A stretch of DNA of 43,944 nucleotides from positions 1 to 43,944 of the forward strand of contig NZ_SSOJ01000063.1 in assembly GCF_029871205.1 (NCBI RefSeq), read 5' to 3'. The translations under genes and the position numbers were made by a program. The notes below the pieces were generated by a model. The model made no database searches, was not told the origin of the DNA, and saw nothing but the letters and a program-made list of their open reading frames with translations. Positions 15,812 to 25,860 of the stretch are shown piece by piece (position 1 is the stretch's first letter; each line of letters starts with the position of its first letter). Origin of the DNA: Pseudomonas sp. BN417. Its GTDB lineage: Bacteria; Pseudomonadota; Gammaproteobacteria; Pseudomonadales; Pseudomonadaceae.

Positions 15812-16507
15812 TTACTCGTCGCTGGTGTGCACCTTGCGGTGCAGGATGGCCTGGAACTCGTCGGCGAAGGTGTAGTAGCGGCCGATCAGGGTCTCGCCAC
15901 GCGCGGCGAAGCGGTTGTAGGCGATAACGGCCGGGATCGCGGCGAACAGGCCGATCGCGGTGGCGATCAGCGCTTCGGCGATGCCGGGGGCCACGGTGGC
16001 CAGGGTCGCCTGCTGAACCTGGGCCAGGCCGCGGAAGGAGTTCATGATGCCCCATACGGTACCGAACAGGCCGATGTAGGGGCTGGTTGAGCCGACGGTG
16101 GCGAGGAAGGGCAGGCTCTGCTCGAGCTTCTCTTCTTCACGGGAAATGGCAACGCGCATGGCACGGGCCACACCTTCCATCACCGCGTCCGGGTCGACGC
16201 CGGCCTGCTGGCGCAGGCGGGAGAACTCCTTGAAGCCGGCACGAAAGATCTGCTCGACGCCGCAGTCCGGGTCCGGGTTGCTGCCGGCCTGGCGATACAG
16301 CTTGGACAGGTCGATGCCCGACCAGAAACGCTCTTCGAAGGTTTCCAGGGACTTCTTGGCGGCACGCAGCATGTTGCTGCGCTGGAAAATCATGATCCAG
16401 GAGGTGACCGAGGCGGCCACCAGGATCAGCATGACCAGCTGCACCACAATACTGGCGTTGCTGATCAGGCTCCACATGGAGGTATGGTCGACGACGTTGG
16501 CTTCCAC
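15812..16507 (-). CDS. tolQ: Tol-Pal system motor subunit TolQ
   Basis: TolQ is the ExbB/MotA-like subunit that forms the stator pentamer around TolR. The 231-residue product has three membrane helices: IVVQLVMLILVAASVTSWIMIF near residue 20, and two in the C-terminal half, including YIGLFGTVWGIMNSF. The start is taken as GTG at 16507 (VEANVVDHTSMW), because AGGAG stands seven bases upstream and the product then has the usual length. A longer open frame reaching into ybgC is not used. Confidence 0.94.
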   Translation of the reverse strand: MEANVVDHTSMWSLISNASIVVQLVMLILVAASVTSWIMIFQRSNMLRAAKKSLETFEERFWSGIDLSKLYRQAGSNPDPDCGVEQIFRAGFKEFSRLRQQAGVDPDAVMEGVARAMRVAISREEEKLEQSLPFLATVGSTSPYIGLFGTVWGIMNSFRGLAQVQQATLATVAPGIAEALIATAIGLFAAIPAVIAYNRFAARGETLIGRYYTFADEFQAILHRKVHTSDE

Positions 16508-16509
16508 GC

Positions 16510-16956
16510 TTAATCTCCTGCAGGGAATAGACCCGGGTCGGCGGCGAAGGCTGAACGCAGCGCTTCGGGGATCGCCCGGGGTTTCAAACTGTCCGCACGC
16601 ACACAGGCCACCAGGAACTGCCCTTCGCATAGCAATGCGTCATCGGCGGCTCTTCGCACCTGTTGACGAAAACGCAGGCTGGCACGGTTCAATTCCATTA
16701 CCTCGGCACTGACGTTCAGCACGTCGTCCAGCCTGGCCGGCGCGACATAACGCGCTTCGGCCGAATGAACGACGAACAGCAGGTTCTCCCCGGCCAGCTC
16801 CGACTGGGCAAAGCCCAGACTGCGCAGGCGCTCGGTTCGAGCCCGCTCCATGAACTTGAGGTAATTGACGTAGTAGACGATGCCCCCGGCATCGGTGTCT
16901 TCGTAATAAACACGACAACGATGCTGGAAAGGCTGGGCCCCATTTTGCGCGCGCAT
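16510..16956 (-). CDS. ybgC: Acyl-CoA thioesterase YbgC
   Basis: A 148-residue hotdog-fold thioesterase, always first in the tol-pal operon of gammaproteobacteria. The catalytic segment is [24 protein letters not shown] at residues 17-40, with the active-site Asp in DTD. It hydrolyses acyl-CoA and is linked to phospholipid metabolism at the inner membrane; its exact role in the Tol system is unsettled. It ends two bases before the tolQ start. Confidence 0.94.
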   Translation of the reverse strand: MRAQNGAQPFQHRCRVYYEDTDAGGIVYYVNYLKFMERARTERLRSLGFAQSELAGENLLFVVHSAEARYVAPARLDDVLNVSAEVMELNRASLRFRQQVRRAADDALLCEGQFLVACVRADSLKPRAIPEALRSAFAADPGLFPAGD

Positions 16957-17048
16957 ACTCTAGTGCTTACTCCTAAGGTTGCCAATCCGGCCAGGCAACT
17001 GTTTTTTCGTCGGTTCATCCCTGCCGAGCGCTTCGACCACGGATCCGG

Positions 17049-18101
17049 CTATTCGTCACCCGCGCCGAACAGATCAGCGGTCGGACTGTCAGCCATGCGT
17101 TTGGGCAAATTGATCCCGAAATGCAGGTAGGCATGCCGGGTCACTACCCGCCCCCGTGGCGTGCGCATGATATAGCCCTGCTGGATCAGGTAGGGCTCGA
17201 GCACGTCCTCGATGGTGTGGCGCTCTTCGCTGATGGCCGCTGCCAGGTTGTCGATGCCAACCGGGCCGCCATCGAACTTGTCGATCATGGTCAGCAGTAG
17301 ACGCCGGTCCTGGTGGTCGAAGCCACGTTCGTCGACATCCAGCAGGTTCAGCGCCTGGTCGGCGATGGGGCAGGTGATCTGGCCCCGCCCCCGCACTTCG
17401 GCGAAGTCGCGCACCCGCCGCAGCAGGCGGTTGGCGATACGCGGCGTGCCACGGGCACGGCGGGCGATCTCGAAGGCGCCTTCGGGTTCGATGTGCAGGC
17501 CGAGAATGCCGGCGGAACGGCTGACGATGGTGGTCAGGTCCTGGGTGCTGTAGAACTCCAGGCGCTGGACTATGCCGAAGCGGTCGCGCAGGGGATTGGT
17601 GAGCATGCCGGCGCGCGTCGTGGCGCCGACCAGGGTGAAGGGCGGCAGATCCAGCTTGATGGAGCGCGCGGCCGGGCCTTCGCCGATCATGATGTCGAGC
17701 TGGAAATCTTCCATCGCCGGATAGAGCACTTCCTCGACTATCGGCGAGAGGCGGTGGATTTCGTCGACGAAAAGCACGTCGCCGGCTTCCAGGTTGGTGA
17801 GCAGCGCGGCCAGGTCGCCCGGGCGCTCCAGCACGGGGCCGGAGGTGCTCTTGATGGACACACCCATCTCGCTGGCGATGATATTCGCCAGGGTGGTCTT
17901 GCCCAGGCCCGGCGGGCCGAAGATCAGCGTATGGTCGAGGGCCTCGCTCCGTCCCTTGGCAGCCTGGATGAACAGCTCCATCTGCTCGCGCACGACGGGC
18001 TGGCCGATGTAGTCGGTGAGCCGCAGCGGGCGGATGGCACGGTCCAGCTGCTCGTCGCGGTCGCGGCTGCTGGCGGTGATCAGGCGGTCGGCTTCTATCA
18101 T
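17049..18101 (-). CDS. ruvB: Holliday junction branch migration helicase RuvB
   Basis: RuvB is the AAA+ motor that drives branch migration with RuvA. The 350-residue protein shows Walker [10 protein letters not shown] near residue 63, Walker B FVDEIHRL near 111, sensor 1 VGATTRAG near 157 and a C-terminal winged helix with [17 protein letters not shown]. It follows ruvA by six bases. A 92-base gap separates it from ybgC. Confidence 0.97.
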   Translation of the reverse strand: MIEADRLITASSRDRDEQLDRAIRPLRLTDYIGQPVVREQMELFIQAAKGRSEALDHTLIFGPPGLGKTTLANIIASEMGVSIKSTSGPVLERPGDLAALLTNLEAGDVLFVDEIHRLSPIVEEVLYPAMEDFQLDIMIGEGPAARSIKLDLPPFTLVGATTRAGMLTNPLRDRFGIVQRLEFYSTQDLTTIVSRSAGILGLHIEPEGAFEIARRARGTPRIANRLLRRVRDFAEVRGRGQITCPIADQALNLLDVDERGFDHQDRRLLLTMIDKFDGGPVGIDNLAAAISEERHTIEDVLEPYLIQQGYIMRTPRGRVVTRHAYLHFGINLPKRMADSPTADLFGAGDE

Positions 18102-18107
18102 GCGGGG

Positions 18108-18713
18108 TTACACCATTCCTTTCAGGGCGCGGCGGATCATTTCTTCGCTGGACAGCCCATCTTCCTTGATGGCGGACACCGCACGACTGGCCTCCTGGGG
18201 CTTGAAGCCGAGGGCGATCAGTGCGCTCAAGGCGTCATGCTCCGCACTGGAGACTGCCATACCCACCCGGGGTTCGACCACCAGGGTGGAGATGGCCGGC
18301 ATGCTTTCCCAGGCCTTGAAACGGTCCTTGAGCTCCACCAGCAGGCGCTCGGCGGTCTTCTTGCCGACACCCGGAATTTTCACCAGGGTCGAGGTGTCCT
18401 GGGCCTGTACGCAGCGCACCAGTTCGTCGACCTCCAGGCCGGACATCAGCGCCAGGGCCAGTTTCGGCCCCACGCCGTTGAGACGGATCAGCTCGCGGAA
18501 CAGCTCGCGATCGCGTTTTTCGAAGAAGCCATAGAGCAGGTGGGCGTCTTCGCGCACCACCAGATGGGTGTGCAAGGTCACCGGCTCGCCCACCGACGGC
18601 AGGCGATAGAGGGTGGTCATGGGGACTTCCAGCTCGTAGCCCACGCCGTTGACGTCGAGTATCAGGTGCGGCGGTTGTTTCTCCGCCAGGTTGCCGCGTA
18701 GGCGTCCAATCAC
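18108..18713 (-). CDS. ruvA: Holliday junction protein RuvA
   Basis: RuvA forms the tetramer that holds the four-way junction and loads RuvB. The 201-residue protein has the N-terminal OB fold starting [31 protein letters not shown], two helix-hairpin-helix motifs ([17 protein letters not shown] and [21 protein letters not shown]), and a C-terminal three-helix RuvB-binding domain ([17 protein letters not shown]). It is the middle gene of ruvC-ruvA-ruvB. Confidence 0.97.
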   Translation of the reverse strand: MIGRLRGNLAEKQPPHLILDVNGVGYELEVPMTTLYRLPSVGEPVTLHTHLVVREDAHLLYGFFEKRDRELFRELIRLNGVGPKLALALMSGLEVDELVRCVQAQDTSTLVKIPGVGKKTAERLLVELKDRFKAWESMPAISTLVVEPRVGMAVSSAEHDALSALIALGFKPQEASRAVSAIKEDGLSSEEMIRRALKGMV

Positions 18714-18734
18714 GAATAACGTCCTTTGAATAGG

Positions 18735-19259
18735 TTACAAACGGAGCCGGCCGCCACGGCGCTTGGCGGTCGCCAAACCGTGGGGGATCAGGCTCTGCCG
18801 ATGGTGCGCATGGCACAGGGCGATGGCCAGGGCGTCGGAGGCGTCGATCTGGGGTTTCTGCACCAGCTTGAGCAGGTGCATGACCATCATCTGCACCTGC
18901 TGCTTGTCGGCGCCGCCGGTACCGGCGATGGCCTGCTTGACCTGGCTGGCGGTGTATTCGGCGATTTCCAGCCCCGCTTCGGCCGCGGCGACTATGGCCG
19001 CGCCACGGGCCTGGCCCAGCTTGAGCGCGGAGTCGGCGTTGCGCGCCATGAACACCTGTTCGATACCCATGGTCACCGGCCCGTAGGTGCGAATCACCTC
19101 GCTCACACCTCGAAACACGATCTGCAGGCGTTCGTGCAGCACGCCGGCGCCGGTGCGGATGCAGCCGGAAGCGATGTACTCGCAGCCACGCCCGGTGTCA
19201 CGCACCACGCCGTAGCCGGTGATGCGGGAACCCGGGTCGATACCAAGAATCAGGGTCAT
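18735..19259 (-). CDS. ruvC: Holliday junction resolvase RuvC
   Basis: RuvC cuts junctions symmetrically after branch migration. The 174-residue protein has the four acidic catalytic positions of the family: Asp in [15 protein letters not shown] near residue 7, Glu in MGIEQVFMA near 66, and the Asp pair in [15 protein letters not shown] near 138-152. It is first in the ruvCAB set and has a 135-base spacer from yebC that contains the yebC terminator. Confidence 0.96.
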   Translation of the reverse strand: MTLILGIDPGSRITGYGVVRDTGRGCEYIASGCIRTGAGVLHERLQIVFRGVSEVIRTYGPVTMGIEQVFMARNADSALKLGQARGAAIVAAAEAGLEIAEYTASQVKQAIAGTGGADKQQVQMMVMHLLKLVQKPQIDASDALAIALCHAHHRQSLIPHGLATAKRRGGRLRL

Positions 19260-19344
19260 GCCGCCGTGCGCTCCAGGAGCCGACCGAAGTCGGCATACTG
19301 TCTATTTATCCAGCCGCGAGTATACGGACCTGCCCGCCAACAAA

Positions 19345-19380
19345 AAAGCCGGAAGCGCACTTGGCGACTTCCGGCTTTGC
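19345..19380 (-). terminator. Terminator after yebC
   Basis: AAAGCCGGAAG and CTTCCGGCTTT form an 11-base stem with a 13-base loop, followed on the minus strand by TTTTTTG. It lies 15 bases after the yebC stop and ahead of ruvC. Confidence 0.85.
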
Positions 19381-19394
19381 GATCACGCCAGCGC

Positions 19395-20144
19395 TCAGCC
19401 GAGCTGTTCCATGATCTCGTCTGGGATCTCGGCGTTGTGGTAGACGTTCTGGACGTCGTCCAGGTCTTCCAGCATGTCGATCAGCTTCAGCACTTTCTGC
19501 GCGGTTTCCAGGTCGGCGATGGGCGCAGAGATGGACGGGATCATCGCCACCTCAGCCTCATCACCCTTGAAACCGGCAGCGGTCAGGGCTTCGTTTACCG
19601 AGAGGAAATCGGCGAAGGTAGTGTAGACCTCCACCGAGCCGTCCTCTTCCGCCACCACGTCGTCGGCGCCGGCTTCCAGCGCCGCTTCCATCAAGGCTTC
19701 CTCGTTCACGCCGGGCGCGTAGCTGATCTGCCCCTTGCGGTCGAACATGTAGGAGACCGAGCCATCGGTACCCAGGTTGCCGCCGCACTTGCTGAAGGCA
19801 TGGCGCACTTCGGCCGCGGTGCGGTTGCGGTTGTCGGTCATGGCTTCGACGATGATGGCCACGCCGCTCGGCGCGTAGCCTTCGTAGCTCAGCTCGACCA
19901 TGTTGTCGGCGTCGTTGGAGCCGGCGCCGCGGGCGATGGCGCGGTCGATGGTGTCGCGGGTCATGTTCGCGGTCAGCGCCTTGTCCACGGCCAGGCGCAG
20001 ACGCGGGTTGTCCGCGGGATTGCCGCCGCCGTGCTTGGCGGCCACGGTCAGCTCACGGATGAGCTTGGTGAAGATCTTGCCGCGCTTGGCGTCCTGGCGT
20101 TCTTTGCGGTGCTTGATGTTGGCCCATTTGGAATGACCAGCCAT
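19395..20144 (-). CDS. yebC: YebC/PmpR family regulator
   Basis: A 249-residue YebC family protein starting [25 protein letters not shown], the family signature. PmpR in P. aeruginosa is reported to repress quinolone signal genes, and YebC-type proteins have also been linked to translation of proline-rich stretches, so the mode of action is debated. It sits 61 bases after aspS, where most gammaproteobacteria place it, and before ruvC. Confidence 0.94.
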   Translation of the reverse strand: MAGHSKWANIKHRKERQDAKRGKIFTKLIRELTVAAKHGGGNPADNPRLRLAVDKALTANMTRDTIDRAIARGAGSNDADNMVELSYEGYAPSGVAIIVEAMTDNRNRTAAEVRHAFSKCGGNLGTDGSVSYMFDRKGQISYAPGVNEEALMEAALEAGADDVVAEEDGSVEVYTTFADFLSVNEALTAAGFKGDEAEVAMIPSISAPIADLETAQKVLKLIDMLEDLDDVQNVYHNAEIPDEIMEQLG

Positions 20145-20205
20145 AACTCACTCCGTATTTTCTGAACGGGCGGCGCCGCCTGGCGCCGCCTCGGGTTGGT
20201 TCGAC

Positions 20206-21981
20206 TTACTCGGCTTTCGGCTGCTCGCGCAGACGGATGTGCAGCTCGCGCAGGGCCTTGGCATCCACGGCGCCCGGCGCCTGGGTCATGACGCAAGCCG
20301 CGCTCTGGGTTTTCGGGAAGGCGATCACTTCGCGGATCGACGAGGCGCCGGTCATCAGCATTACCAGACGGTCCAGGCCGAAGGCCAGGCCGCCATGGGG
20401 CGGAGCACCGAACTTCAGGGCATCGAGGAGGAAGCCGAACTTCTCTTCCTGCTCTTCTTCGCTGATGCCGAGCACGCGGAATACCGCCTGCTGCATGCCC
20501 TTGTCATGGATACGGATGGAACCGCCGCCCAGTTCGGTGCCGTTCAGCACCATGTCGTAGGCGCGGGACAGCGCCGCGGCCGGGTTGGCCTCCAGCTCTT
20601 CCGGGCTGCACTTGGGCGAAGTGAAGGGGTGGTGCAGCGAGGTCAGGCTGCCGTCGTCGTTCTCTTCGAACATCGGGAAGTCCACGACCCACATCGGCGC
20701 CCACTCCTTGGTGAGCAGCTTGAGGTCATGGCCGACCTTGATACGCAGCGCGCCCAGGGCTTCGCTGACGACCTTGGCGCGGTCGGCGCCGAAGAACACG
20801 ATGTCGCCATCCTGGGCGCCCACGCGATCGAGGATCACGTTCAGGTTGGCCTCGGGGATGAACTTGACGATGGGCGACTGCAGGCCCTCGACGCCCTTGG
20901 CGCGCTCGTTGACCTTGATGTAGGCCAGGCCCTTGGCGCCATAGATGCCGACGAACTTGGTGTAGTCGTCGATCTGGCTGCGCGGCATGCTCGCGGCACC
21001 CGGTACGCGCAGGGCGGCGACGCGGCCCTTCGGATCGTTGGCCGGGCCGCTGAACACCTTGAATTCCACTTCCTTGAGCTGGTCGGCGACGTCCACCAGT
21101 TCCAGCGGGATGCGCAGGTCCGGCTTGTCGGAGCCGTAGCGGCGCATGGCCTCTTCGAAGGTCATGTGGGGGAATTCGTCGAATTCCAGGTCCAGCACTT
21201 CCTTGAACAGCTTGCGGATCATGTTCTCGGTAATACCGATGATGTCGCTTTCATCGAGGAAGCTGGTCTCGATGTCGATCTGGGTGAATTCCGGCTGACG
21301 GTCGGCGCGCAAGTCTTCGTCACGGAAGCACTTGGCGATCTGGTAGTAGCGGTCGAAGCCGGCCACCATCAGCAGCTGCTTGAACAGCTGGGGCGATTGC
21401 GGCAGGGCGAAGAAGCTGCCAGCGTGGGTACGGCTCGGTACCAGGTAGTCACGGGCGCCTTCCGGGGTGGCGCGGGTCAGGATCGGGGTCTCGACGTCGA
21501 GGAAGCCGTTCTCGTCCAGGTAACGACGGATGCTGCTGGTGATGCTGGAACGCAGCTTCAGCTTGGCCGCCATTTCCGGACGGCGCAGGTCGATGAAGCG
21601 ATAGCGCAGGCGGGTTTCCTCGCCTACGTCGGAATATTCGTCCAGCGGGAACGGCGGAGTCTCGGCCTGGTTCAGCACTTCCAGCTCGTAGCCCAGCACC
21701 TCGATGCCACCAGAGGCCATGTTCGGGTTGACCGCACCGGCCGGACGCTTACGCACCTTGCCGACGATCTTCACCACGTATTCGCTGCGCACGCGGTCGG
21801 CGCGGGCGAAGGTCTCTTCGCGATCCGGGTCGAACACCACCTGGGCCAGGCCTTCGCGGTCACGGATATCGAGGAAAATGACCCCACCGTGGTCACGGCG
21901 ACGGTGTACCCAACCGCAGAGGGTGACTTCCTGGCCATCCAGGCTCTCGTTCAGTTGGCCGCAATAGTGGCTGCGCATCAT
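20206..21981 (-). CDS. aspS: Aspartate-tRNA ligase (probably non-discriminating)
   Basis: A 591-residue class II aminoacyl-tRNA synthetase. It has an N-terminal OB anticodon-binding domain ([26 protein letters not shown]), motif 2 [20 protein letters not shown] near residue 217, the bacterial GAD insertion, and motif 3 [27 protein letters not shown] near 530. In pseudomonads AspRS also charges tRNA-Asn, which GatCAB then amidates; I infer this from the family. The start at 21981 (MMRSHYCGQ) fits the family; the frame is open much further upstream without support. Confidence 0.96.
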   Translation of the reverse strand: MMRSHYCGQLNESLDGQEVTLCGWVHRRRDHGGVIFLDIRDREGLAQVVFDPDREETFARADRVRSEYVVKIVGKVRKRPAGAVNPNMASGGIEVLGYELEVLNQAETPPFPLDEYSDVGEETRLRYRFIDLRRPEMAAKLKLRSSITSSIRRYLDENGFLDVETPILTRATPEGARDYLVPSRTHAGSFFALPQSPQLFKQLLMVAGFDRYYQIAKCFRDEDLRADRQPEFTQIDIETSFLDESDIIGITENMIRKLFKEVLDLEFDEFPHMTFEEAMRRYGSDKPDLRIPLELVDVADQLKEVEFKVFSGPANDPKGRVAALRVPGAASMPRSQIDDYTKFVGIYGAKGLAYIKVNERAKGVEGLQSPIVKFIPEANLNVILDRVGAQDGDIVFFGADRAKVVSEALGALRIKVGHDLKLLTKEWAPMWVVDFPMFEENDDGSLTSLHHPFTSPKCSPEELEANPAAALSRAYDMVLNGTELGGGSIRIHDKGMQQAVFRVLGISEEEQEEKFGFLLDALKFGAPPHGGLAFGLDRLVMLMTGASSIREVIAFPKTQSAACVMTQAPGAVDAKALRELHIRLREQPKAE

Positions 21982-22096
21982 GGTCGTGTTTCGCTTCTCT
22001 TGAGTCTTGAATTCGTCCGGCCACCCACGGGGCGGCGGAGCATCCGGCGGCGGTGCAACCCCCTGCCGGACTGGCCGGGGCTCGCGGCAAAGAGCG

Positions 22097-22125
22097 GGAT
22101 TATATAGCGTAAATTGCCACCGCGC
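22097..22125 (-). promoter_or_regulatory. Probable aspS promoter (-10)
   Basis: On the minus strand a TATAAT (22099-22104, within TATATAATCCCGC) lies about 118 bases before the aspS start. No good -35 is seen at the right distance. The A+T-rich patch stands out in an otherwise GC-rich spacer. Confidence 0.45.
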
Positions 22126-22250
22126 AGCCGCCCGCCCGAAGGCCCCGGAAGCCGCAGGCGAGAGCCGGTTCGCTTGCTGGACCGGATTGCAGTGACTAAG
22201 CTCGCCTGCACTCGCCCGACGGACGGACACGCGACACACAAGGAGTGGAC

Positions 22251-23069
22251 ATGCAACCGCTAGCAGGAAAGGTCGCGGTCATCACTGGCGCCGGCTCCGG
22301 CATCGGCCGCGCCCTGGCCAGCCAGCTCTCGGCGCACGGCTGCCATCTGGCCCTCGCCGACATCGACGCCGCCAGCCTCGAAGCTACCGCTGCGCCACTG
22401 CGCCAGGAAGGCCTGCGGCTGTCCACCCATACCCTCGACGTCGCCGACCGCGATGCCATGCACGACTTCGCTGGCGCCGTCCTGGCCTACCACGGCGGCG
22501 CCCACCTGGTGATCAACAATGCCGGCGTGGCGGTGTCCCAGACCATCGCAGAGCTGCGCTACGACGACTTCGAGTGGCTGATGGGCATCAATTTCTGGGG
22601 CGTGGTGCATGGCACCAAGGCCTTCCTGCCGCACCTGCTGGAGCAGGGCGAAGGCCATATCGTCAATCTCTCGAGCATCTTCGGCATCGTCAGCGTGCCC
22701 ACCCAGGGTGCCTACAACGCCAGCAAATTCGCAGTGCGCGGCTTCACCGAAGCGCTGCGCCAGGAGCTGAGCGGGACGCCGATCAGGGTGAGCTGCGTCC
22801 ACCCCGGGGGCATTCGCACCAACATCGCCCGATCGGCACGCTTCTATCAGGGCGTCGACGGCAAACGCGACGCCGGCAAGGCGGCCGCTCGCTTCGACAG
22901 GCTGGCGCGCACCTCCGCCGAGCAGGCCGCGCGCATCATCATCGACGGCATACAGGCGGGCCGGCCGCGCATCCTGGTCGGCGCCGACGCGCGCTTCCTC
23001 GACCACCTGCAGCGCCTGCTGCCGGCCAACTATCCCCGCCTGCTGGGCAAACTGCTGAATAAGGGCTGA
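22251..23069 (+). CDS. Short-chain dehydrogenase/reductase (SDR)
   Basis: A 272-residue classical SDR. The cofactor loop is [14 protein letters not shown] near residues 12-25, NNAGVAVS lies near 88, the catalytic Ser is in VNLSSIFG near 140, and the YNASK catalytic Tyr-Lys pair is near 155. [17 protein letters not shown] follows, common in SDRs acting on hydrophobic substrates. An acidic residue after the second strand (LADIDA) suggests NAD rather than NADP, only as a guess. The substrate is unknown. AGGAG stands five bases before the ATG at 22251. It is divergent from aspS. Confidence 0.88.
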   Translation: MQPLAGKVAVITGAGSGIGRALASQLSAHGCHLALADIDAASLEATAAPLRQEGLRLSTHTLDVADRDAMHDFAGAVLAYHGGAHLVINNAGVAVSQTIAELRYDDFEWLMGINFWGVVHGTKAFLPHLLEQGEGHIVNLSSIFGIVSVPTQGAYNASKFAVRGFTEALRQELSGTPIRVSCVHPGGIRTNIARSARFYQGVDGKRDAGKAAARFDRLARTSAEQAARIIIDGIQAGRPRILVGADARFLDHLQRLLPANYPRLLGKLLNKG

Positions 23070-23203
23070 ACCGCGCAGGGACCAATGACTTCTAACCATC
23101 GCTTTCATTGATAGAAGACAAGGCAGAGCCCGGCCTGCCCCGTGATAGGCTCTGGCCATCACGGGGTCGATATGGGCCCCAAGCTACCGAGAGGAGAACT
23201 GGT

Positions 23204-23674
23204 ATGGAAATCAACATCGGAATCGCCGAACAGGATCGCGCAGCCATCGCGGAGGGTCTGTCCCGCCTGCTGGCCGACACCTACACCCTCTACCTGAAGA
23301 CCCACAACTTCCACTGGAACGTCACCGGCCCCATGTTCAACACCCTGCACCTGATGTTCGAAGGGCAGTACACCGAACTGGCCCTGGCGGTCGATTCCAT
23401 CGCCGAGCGTATCCGCGCCCTGGGCTTCCCGGCGCCCGGCACTTACGCCGCCTACGCCCGCCTGTCCTCGATCAAGGAAGAGGAAGGCGTGCCGTCAGCC
23501 GAGGACATGATCAAACAACTGATCCAGGGCCAGGAAGCAGTAGTGCGTACCGCACGCGGCATTTTCCCGCTGCTGGACAAGGTCAGCGACGAACCCACCG
23601 CCGACCTGCTCACCCAACGCATGCAGATCCACGAAAAGACCGCCTGGATGCTGCGCAGCCTGCTCGCCGCCTGA
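23204..23674 (+). CDS. Dps-family DNA-binding miniferritin
   Basis: A 156-residue Dps-like ferritin. The intersubunit ferroxidase ligands fall at H37 and H49 ([11 protein letters not shown] ... LHLMFEG) and D64 and E68 ([12 protein letters not shown]), with the spacing of E. coli Dps. Such dodecamers oxidise ferrous iron with peroxide and store it, protecting DNA. There is no basic N-terminal tail like that of E. coli Dps, so DNA binding is uncertain. GAGGAG stands nine bases upstream of the ATG at 23204; the frame is open further upstream without support. Confidence 0.93.
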   Translation: MEINIGIAEQDRAAIAEGLSRLLADTYTLYLKTHNFHWNVTGPMFNTLHLMFEGQYTELALAVDSIAERIRALGFPAPGTYAAYARLSSIKEEEGVPSAEDMIKQLIQGQEAVVRTARGIFPLLDKVSDEPTADLLTQRMQIHEKTAWMLRSLLAA

Positions 23675-23690
23675 CCTCGGGCATCAAGCA

Positions 23691-23715
23691 AAAAGGCCCG
23701 GGAAACCGGGCCTTA
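23691..23715 (+). terminator. Hairpin after the dps-like gene
   Basis: AAGGCCCG and CGGGCCTT pair around GGAAAC, 18 bases past the stop codon. The trailing T run is short (TTAC), so termination may be partial in this direction; the A-rich left side would favour the minus strand. Confidence 0.55.
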
Positions 23716-23780
23716 CGCTAGGCGTCGCAGGCGGCCTGCTCTATGCTCTGGCAATTCGATATTTCGCCACAGTGAAATGC

Positions 23781-24848
23781 ATGAGCCAGCCTCCGAAACC
23801 AACGTCGCTGCTTGAGCTCTACCCCGAAGAAACCCGTGAGGCCGCCGACCTGCTGAAGCAGGCCGTCCCCCACATGGTGCGCCATGCCATTCCGCCGAAC
23901 CCGGTGCATTACGCCCTCTGGTACACCTACAGCAAGGGGGTGGAGCCCGATCTCAACCGCCGCCTGGACAAGATCACCAAGGACTTCGATGTCTTCCCGC
24001 CGGAATCGGCCATCAAGCTGTTTCGCGACTACATCATCCGCGGCGAACTGGAAGAGGCCCGCCAGGGCCAGCAACAAGTCATCGAACTGGTGGACGACAT
24101 CGAAGGCGATGTCAGCCGCAGCGTCACCGGCAGCCAAGCCTATCAGAGCAGCCTGACGGCGGGCCTTGCCGCCCTGCACGAGCCCATCATCGACGACCTG
24201 CCCAGTGTGCTGAACCATCTCCAGGAAAGCACCCAGCTGATGCAGGAACAGCAGGAACAGTTCCTTTACCGCCTGCGCGCCGCACAGTCGGAAATCCAGC
24301 AACTGCGCAGCCAACTGGAACGCGCCCAACTGGCCGCCACTCTCGACGGCCTGACCCAGGTGTTCAACCGCCAGGCCTTCACCCGCCTGCTGGAGCAATC
24401 CCTGAAGAGTGGCCAGGAAGGCCTGGCCCTGGTGATGCTGGATATCGACCATTTCAAGCAGTTCAATGACCAGTTCGGCCACCCACTGGGAGATCGCGTG
24501 CTCCAGCACGTGGGCCAGTTGCTGCGGGAACTGCTACCCCCGCGCGCCATGGCGGCGCGCTACGGCGGCGAGGAATTCTGCGTGGTGCTGCGCGACTGCC
24601 GGAACCTCGACACGGCACGCGCCTTCGCCGAGCAACTGCGCAGCAAGATGCAGGCGCTGCGGGTCAAGGTACGGCGCACCGACCAGGTCCTCGACACCAT
24701 CACCGCCAGCTTCGGCCTGGCCCTGGCAGAACCCGGCGACAGCCTGGAAAGCCTGATCACCCGCGCTGACGACGCGCTTTACCAGGCCAAGCGCAACGGC
24801 CGCAACCAGGTGCATCCGCCAGCCCCTGAACCGGCGCTAACCGCTTGA
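23781..24848 (+). CDS. Diguanylate cyclase (GGDEF domain)
   Basis: A 355-residue soluble protein. The N-terminal half is helical and has no recognisable sensor domain; coiled coil is likely near residues 145-175 (MQEQQEQFLYRLRAAQSEIQQLRSQLERAQ region). The C-terminal GGDEF domain (about 180-345) has DGLTQVFNRQAF, DIDHFKQFND and an intact GGEEF at 262-266, so it should make c-di-GMP. The RxxD inhibitory site expected five residues before GGEEF is absent, so product feedback through the usual I-site is not expected. The ATG at 23781 is preferred over the GTG at 23772; no clear ribosome site is visible. Confidence 0.9.
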   Translation: MSQPPKPTSLLELYPEETREAADLLKQAVPHMVRHAIPPNPVHYALWYTYSKGVEPDLNRRLDKITKDFDVFPPESAIKLFRDYIIRGELEEARQGQQQVIELVDDIEGDVSRSVTGSQAYQSSLTAGLAALHEPIIDDLPSVLNHLQESTQLMQEQQEQFLYRLRAAQSEIQQLRSQLERAQLAATLDGLTQVFNRQAFTRLLEQSLKSGQEGLALVMLDIDHFKQFNDQFGHPLGDRVLQHVGQLLRELLPPRAMAARYGGEEFCVVLRDCRNLDTARAFAEQLRSKMQALRVKVRRTDQVLDTITASFGLALAEPGDSLESLITRADDALYQAKRNGRNQVHPPAPEPALTA

Positions 24849-24993
24849 TTTGAGAAGCCCTGCCCTTTGCTGTTAAATACAGCCCGTGCCGCACGCCCTT
24901 GCCCGGTCGTACGGCATAGGCCGGAGCATGCGCCCTCTTCATCCCGCGCGGCCCGGCTCTTCCGTTAGAGATTCCGTTTCCAAGGTGAATCCA

Positions 24994-25602
24994 TTGAACA
25001 TACTGAAAATCGTCCATCTGCTGACGGGCGCTGCCGCCTTGCTATTGTCAATCATTCCAAGCCTGCGTGCCGACGCCCTGCCCTACGTGCAACAACCGGA
25101 TGCGCTCTACCTGGCCTTCTGCGGCCTGCTCAACCTGCTGCTGGCCCCAGTCGTTCCGGCCTGGACCAAGGGCCTGCGCAACCAGTTGCAGAGCCTGGTA
25201 TCCGCACTGCTGGTCCTGGCGGTGATCCTGCAGACGCTGATCCTCCTCGCGCCATTGCCGGTCATTGGCGAGCAGCCCGCCATCCTGGTCAGCCTCTTTG
25301 CCCTGGTCCTGGCCGTCGCCCTGCACCTGGCCATCAACCTGCGCAAGGTCACCCAGGCACCGCCCCTGCCCCAGGACATGTCCAACCGCGAAACCGGCAC
25401 CGTGAAGTGGTTCAACACGTCCAAGGGCTTCGGCTTCATCTCCCGAGACTCGGGGGATGACATCTTCGTGCACTTCCGCGCCATCCGTGGCGAAGGCCAC
25501 CGGGTACTGATCGAAGGCCAGCGTGTGGAGTTCTCGGTTATCCAGCGTGACAAGGGCCTGCAGGCCGAAGACGTGATCGCCGCGCTACCCGGCAGACGCT
25601 GA
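24994..25602 (+). CDS. Membrane-anchored cold-shock-domain protein
   Basis: A protein of about 202 residues with three to four hydrophobic helices in the first 115 residues ([38 protein letters not shown], a long [19 protein letters not shown] stretch). A C-terminal cold-shock domain (about 133-200) follows with [15 protein letters not shown] (RNP1-like) and DIFVHFRAI (RNP2-like). Such fusions are seen in pseudomonads; they may tether RNA or single-stranded DNA binding to the inner membrane. The start is uncertain: TTG at 24994 with AAGGTG upstream is chosen; GTG at 24985 is possible. Confidence 0.85.
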   Translation: MNILKIVHLLTGAAALLLSIIPSLRADALPYVQQPDALYLAFCGLLNLLLAPVVPAWTKGLRNQLQSLVSALLVLAVILQTLILLAPLPVIGEQPAILVSLFALVLAVALHLAINLRKVTQAPPLPQDMSNRETGTVKWFNTSKGFGFISRDSGDDIFVHFRAIRGEGHRVLIEGQRVEFSVIQRDKGLQAEDVIAALPGRR

Positions 25603-25614
25603 CAGGTCCAATTG

Positions 25615-25643
25615 AAAAGCCCGCCAATCGGCGGGCTTTTTTC
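25615..25643. terminator. Bidirectional terminator
   Basis: AAAAGCCCGCC and GGCGGGCTTTTTT form a tight stem with loop AATC between the convergent cold-shock gene and slyX, with A and T tracts on the two sides. Confidence 0.88.
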
Positions 25644-25650
25644 ATGCGGA

Positions 25651-25857
25651 TCAGTAATGGGGCGGCGGCGCCTCATCCTCACTGGAACCGAACTGGCTGA
25701 GCAACTCTTCCTGGCGCTTGGCCAGGGCCGCCAGCTGCAACTGCAGGCGCTCCACTACCCGCTGCTGCCCCACCAGTACATCGTTGAGGGTCTGAATGGT
25801 GTCGTCCTGGAAGGCCAGGCGACTCTCGAGGTCGGCGATGCGCATCTCCAGACTCAT
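25651..25857 (-). CDS. slyX: SlyX family protein
   Basis: A 68-residue SlyX family protein, almost entirely one coiled coil ([21 protein letters not shown], then [19 protein letters not shown]) ending in the family-typical PPPHY. The function is unknown. It follows the HIT gene by three bases and is probably translated from the same message. Confidence 0.93.
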   Translation of the reverse strand: MSLEMRIADLESRLAFQDDTIQTLNDVLVGQQRVVERLQLQLAALAKRQEELLSQFGSSEDEAPPPHY

Positions 25858-25860
25858 GAT

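Noticed and set aside
20239-22107. 622-codon open frame opposite aspS
   Set aside because: Antisense shadow of a highly conserved essential gene; no recognisable protein.
23093-23203. In-frame upstream extension of the dps-like gene
   Set aside because: Although open from 23108, the strong GAGGAG is placed for the ATG at 23204, and the product from there has the normal Dps length and alignment.
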